Of a stretch of DNA of 64,000 bases, positions 62,534-64,000 are shown in pieces (positions within the stretch are counted from its first letter, which is position 1; every line of letters starts with the position of its first letter). Both the position numbers and the translations under genes were made by a program. The stretch covers positions 19,805,292 to 19,869,291 of the forward strand of contig BTRK01000003.1 of assembly GCA_036245805.1 (NCBI GenBank). The letters run 5' to 3'. Origin of the DNA: Pristionchus mayeri. Taxonomy: Eukaryota > Nematoda > Chromadorea > Rhabditida > Neodiplogasteridae. The notes under the pieces were generated by a model. The model made no database searches. It had not been told where the DNA came from and was given only the letters and a program-made list of their open reading frames with translations.

Positions 62534-64000
62534 ATGACCTACCCACTCCTTCTCCTCCTTCTTCCCTCCCCTCTCCTATCCCTCTCTCTTCTCCCTCCTC
62601 CCCTCCCGCCTACAGTACCTTCTTACGCGCGGATCATTCCAATCAATAATCAGCCCTCACCTGTCGATTTCTACTACCCCTGCGCTAATGGAGGATGCCC
62701 CGACTGCCCGAGAGGTACGGTACAGGCTACTGTAGCAGTTCACAGGCATCACATGCAAACAAATGCATAACTGATAATTATTTGCTCGCTAAAAGGATTT
62801 CTGTGAATCCGCATGTCATCGTAGATCAATTACTGTAGGTTGTCCGCTGGGTCAGGCGTTGTGTCAGATGGCGGGAGCACGGTGTCCGTTGTGTCTGCGC
62901 ACGCCTCTTCCTCCCCACTGTATCTCTACACGCTGTGAGCGTATTTTAATGCTGCTGACAAAAAAGGACCGGACCACTCAATTCAACCGCGTTGTTCTAA
63001 GTGATGAGTCTCCCTCAGATCAACGCATGTGTTCCTCCTCTCCATCCGCACTCCGCTGTCCCAACTCTCCCAATTGTGTGCTCCCCCACTGGTTGAGAGA
63101 CGGAGTCAATGACTGTGGAGATGGAAGCGATGAGGGTGAGAGGAAGAGCTCGATAGAGATGAACCACCTTCTCTTCCTTTAGCACACACTCTTCCCTTGT
63201 ACAACATAGCGATAATGCACTCGAAATGAGGAGAGTACCCCTGTAGTCATCGAGAGGATTCTGAATGCACAAACAATTCTTGATGAGTACTTCCTTTCTT
63301 CAGACCCCTGTGCATCGGGGATGCTTCGTTGTGTGAGTGAGGAGGAGAGCACGACGACGTCATCGACGACCACGACGACAACGACCACCAGACCACTGGA
63401 GGAGATCGTGAGTTGAGAGTGAAAGAGAACTTCTGAAATTGAGAGTTCTCTCATCTCTGCATTTTAATCTATTGATCATCCCGTGAAAAGAATCTAGAAA
63501 ATCTGATGGTTATCAAGCCAAAGCTCAATTATCAATGAAGTCGCTGTCGATCGAGTATAGAAGGGTTCGATGAGAGATCAAAGATCAGAAAGAAATTGTT
63601 TAGGTAGAGGAGCGTAAGGGAGCAAATGAAACCGCGGAGCAATTGAGCGGACTGAGGATCGGAGAGAACGCCTCATTTAATATTTCTGGTGAGTAAGATT
63701 GTTTGATTGCTTGAAAACTGCAATCTCATCCTACTAGTCACGGCATCGTATTCTCCCTCTCTCACCCTTTCTACAATACTCCTCATTACAGTAATCTGCG
63801 AGTCCTTCGAGTTCCAATGTGGGAGTGGGGAGTGCATCCTGGCTGCCCGTCTACTGGATGGGAAGGAAGACTGCGAGGATGGGAGTGATGAGGGTGAGTT
63901 TTGCTCATTCGGAATACCATCCTCATTTTGCATCAGAGAAAGCGAGAGAGCTTGCACTTCGCTACAGTAAATGCTTTCTACGTATTATACCTTCAGAGTA
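62534..64000 (+). CDS. LDL-receptor class A repeat protein, N-terminal part (runs off right edge)
   Basis: Secreted or membrane protein with cysteine-rich ligand-binding LDLa modules. The start at 62534 gives a leucine-rich signal peptide (MTYPLLLLLLPSPLLSLSLL), then YPCANGGCPDCPRG. Exons follow with CPLGQALCQMAGARCPLCLR, then a degenerate module RMCSSSPSALRCPNSPNCVL...NDCGDGSDEG (about 63020-63135), an exon with DPCASGMLRCVSEEEST and a Thr run (likely O-glycosylated linker), EERKGANETAEQLSGL with N-glycosylation sequons (NET, NAS), and a clear LDLa module ICESFEFQCGSGECILAARL...DGKEDCEDGSDEG (about 63790-63895). The DCxDGSDE calcium-binding motif is intact in two modules. The remainder lies beyond 64000. 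Confidence 0.85.

Overview
The window reads as a nematode chromosome arm. Genes have many short introns (often 45-60 bp), the gene families are nematode-typical (UDP-glucuronosyltransferase, transthyretin-like protein, lineage-expanded RING genes, one SERCA gene), and homologues are clearly animal. Introns carry a recurrent heptamer, TACCGTA. A rhabditid or diplogastrid worm is my best guess; the species cannot be fixed from this sequence. Gene models below were assembled by eye from exon frames, splice sites and phase, so internal exon edges are approximate unless given.

Left part (1-22 kb): the CDC5L splicing factor runs off the left edge on the minus strand, followed by a tRNA-Ser and a complete UGT on the plus strand. 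Next come six minus-strand paralogues of one RING-finger family in head-to-tail tandem (about 5.4-22 kb). The two outer genes keep a hydrophobic C-terminal tail and the four inner ones stop just after the RING. This block is full of small fold-back transposons: eight copies of a palindromic MITE with 8-9 bp target duplications and internal TGACGTCA sites, a set of hAT-like fold-backs, and a perfect 72-bp-arm hairpin.

Middle part (22-48 kb): a divergent serpin with a repetitive N-terminal extension and a basic C-terminal extension shares a 162-bp divergent intergenic region with the last RING gene. Minus-strand genes follow: the translation factor DENR (with a 1.28 kb hAT-like insertion in an intron), a polypeptide GalNAc-transferase, a three-exon 87-residue membrane protein whose exons are too short to stand out as open frames, and the SERCA calcium pump with a long C-terminal extension ending KSEL.

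Right part (48-64 kb): a 4.7 kb gene-free stretch upstream of SERCA, a small single-pass membrane protein with a Q/P/Y-rich tail, a weak set of minus-strand exons, an endophilin-like BAR-domain gene bracketed by two inverted tRNA-Met genes, a transthyretin-like secreted protein, a pyrimidine-rich desert, and the start of a secreted or membrane LDL-receptor class A repeat protein that runs off the right edge.

The genes do not form one pathway. The notable unit is the RING array with its transposon load.
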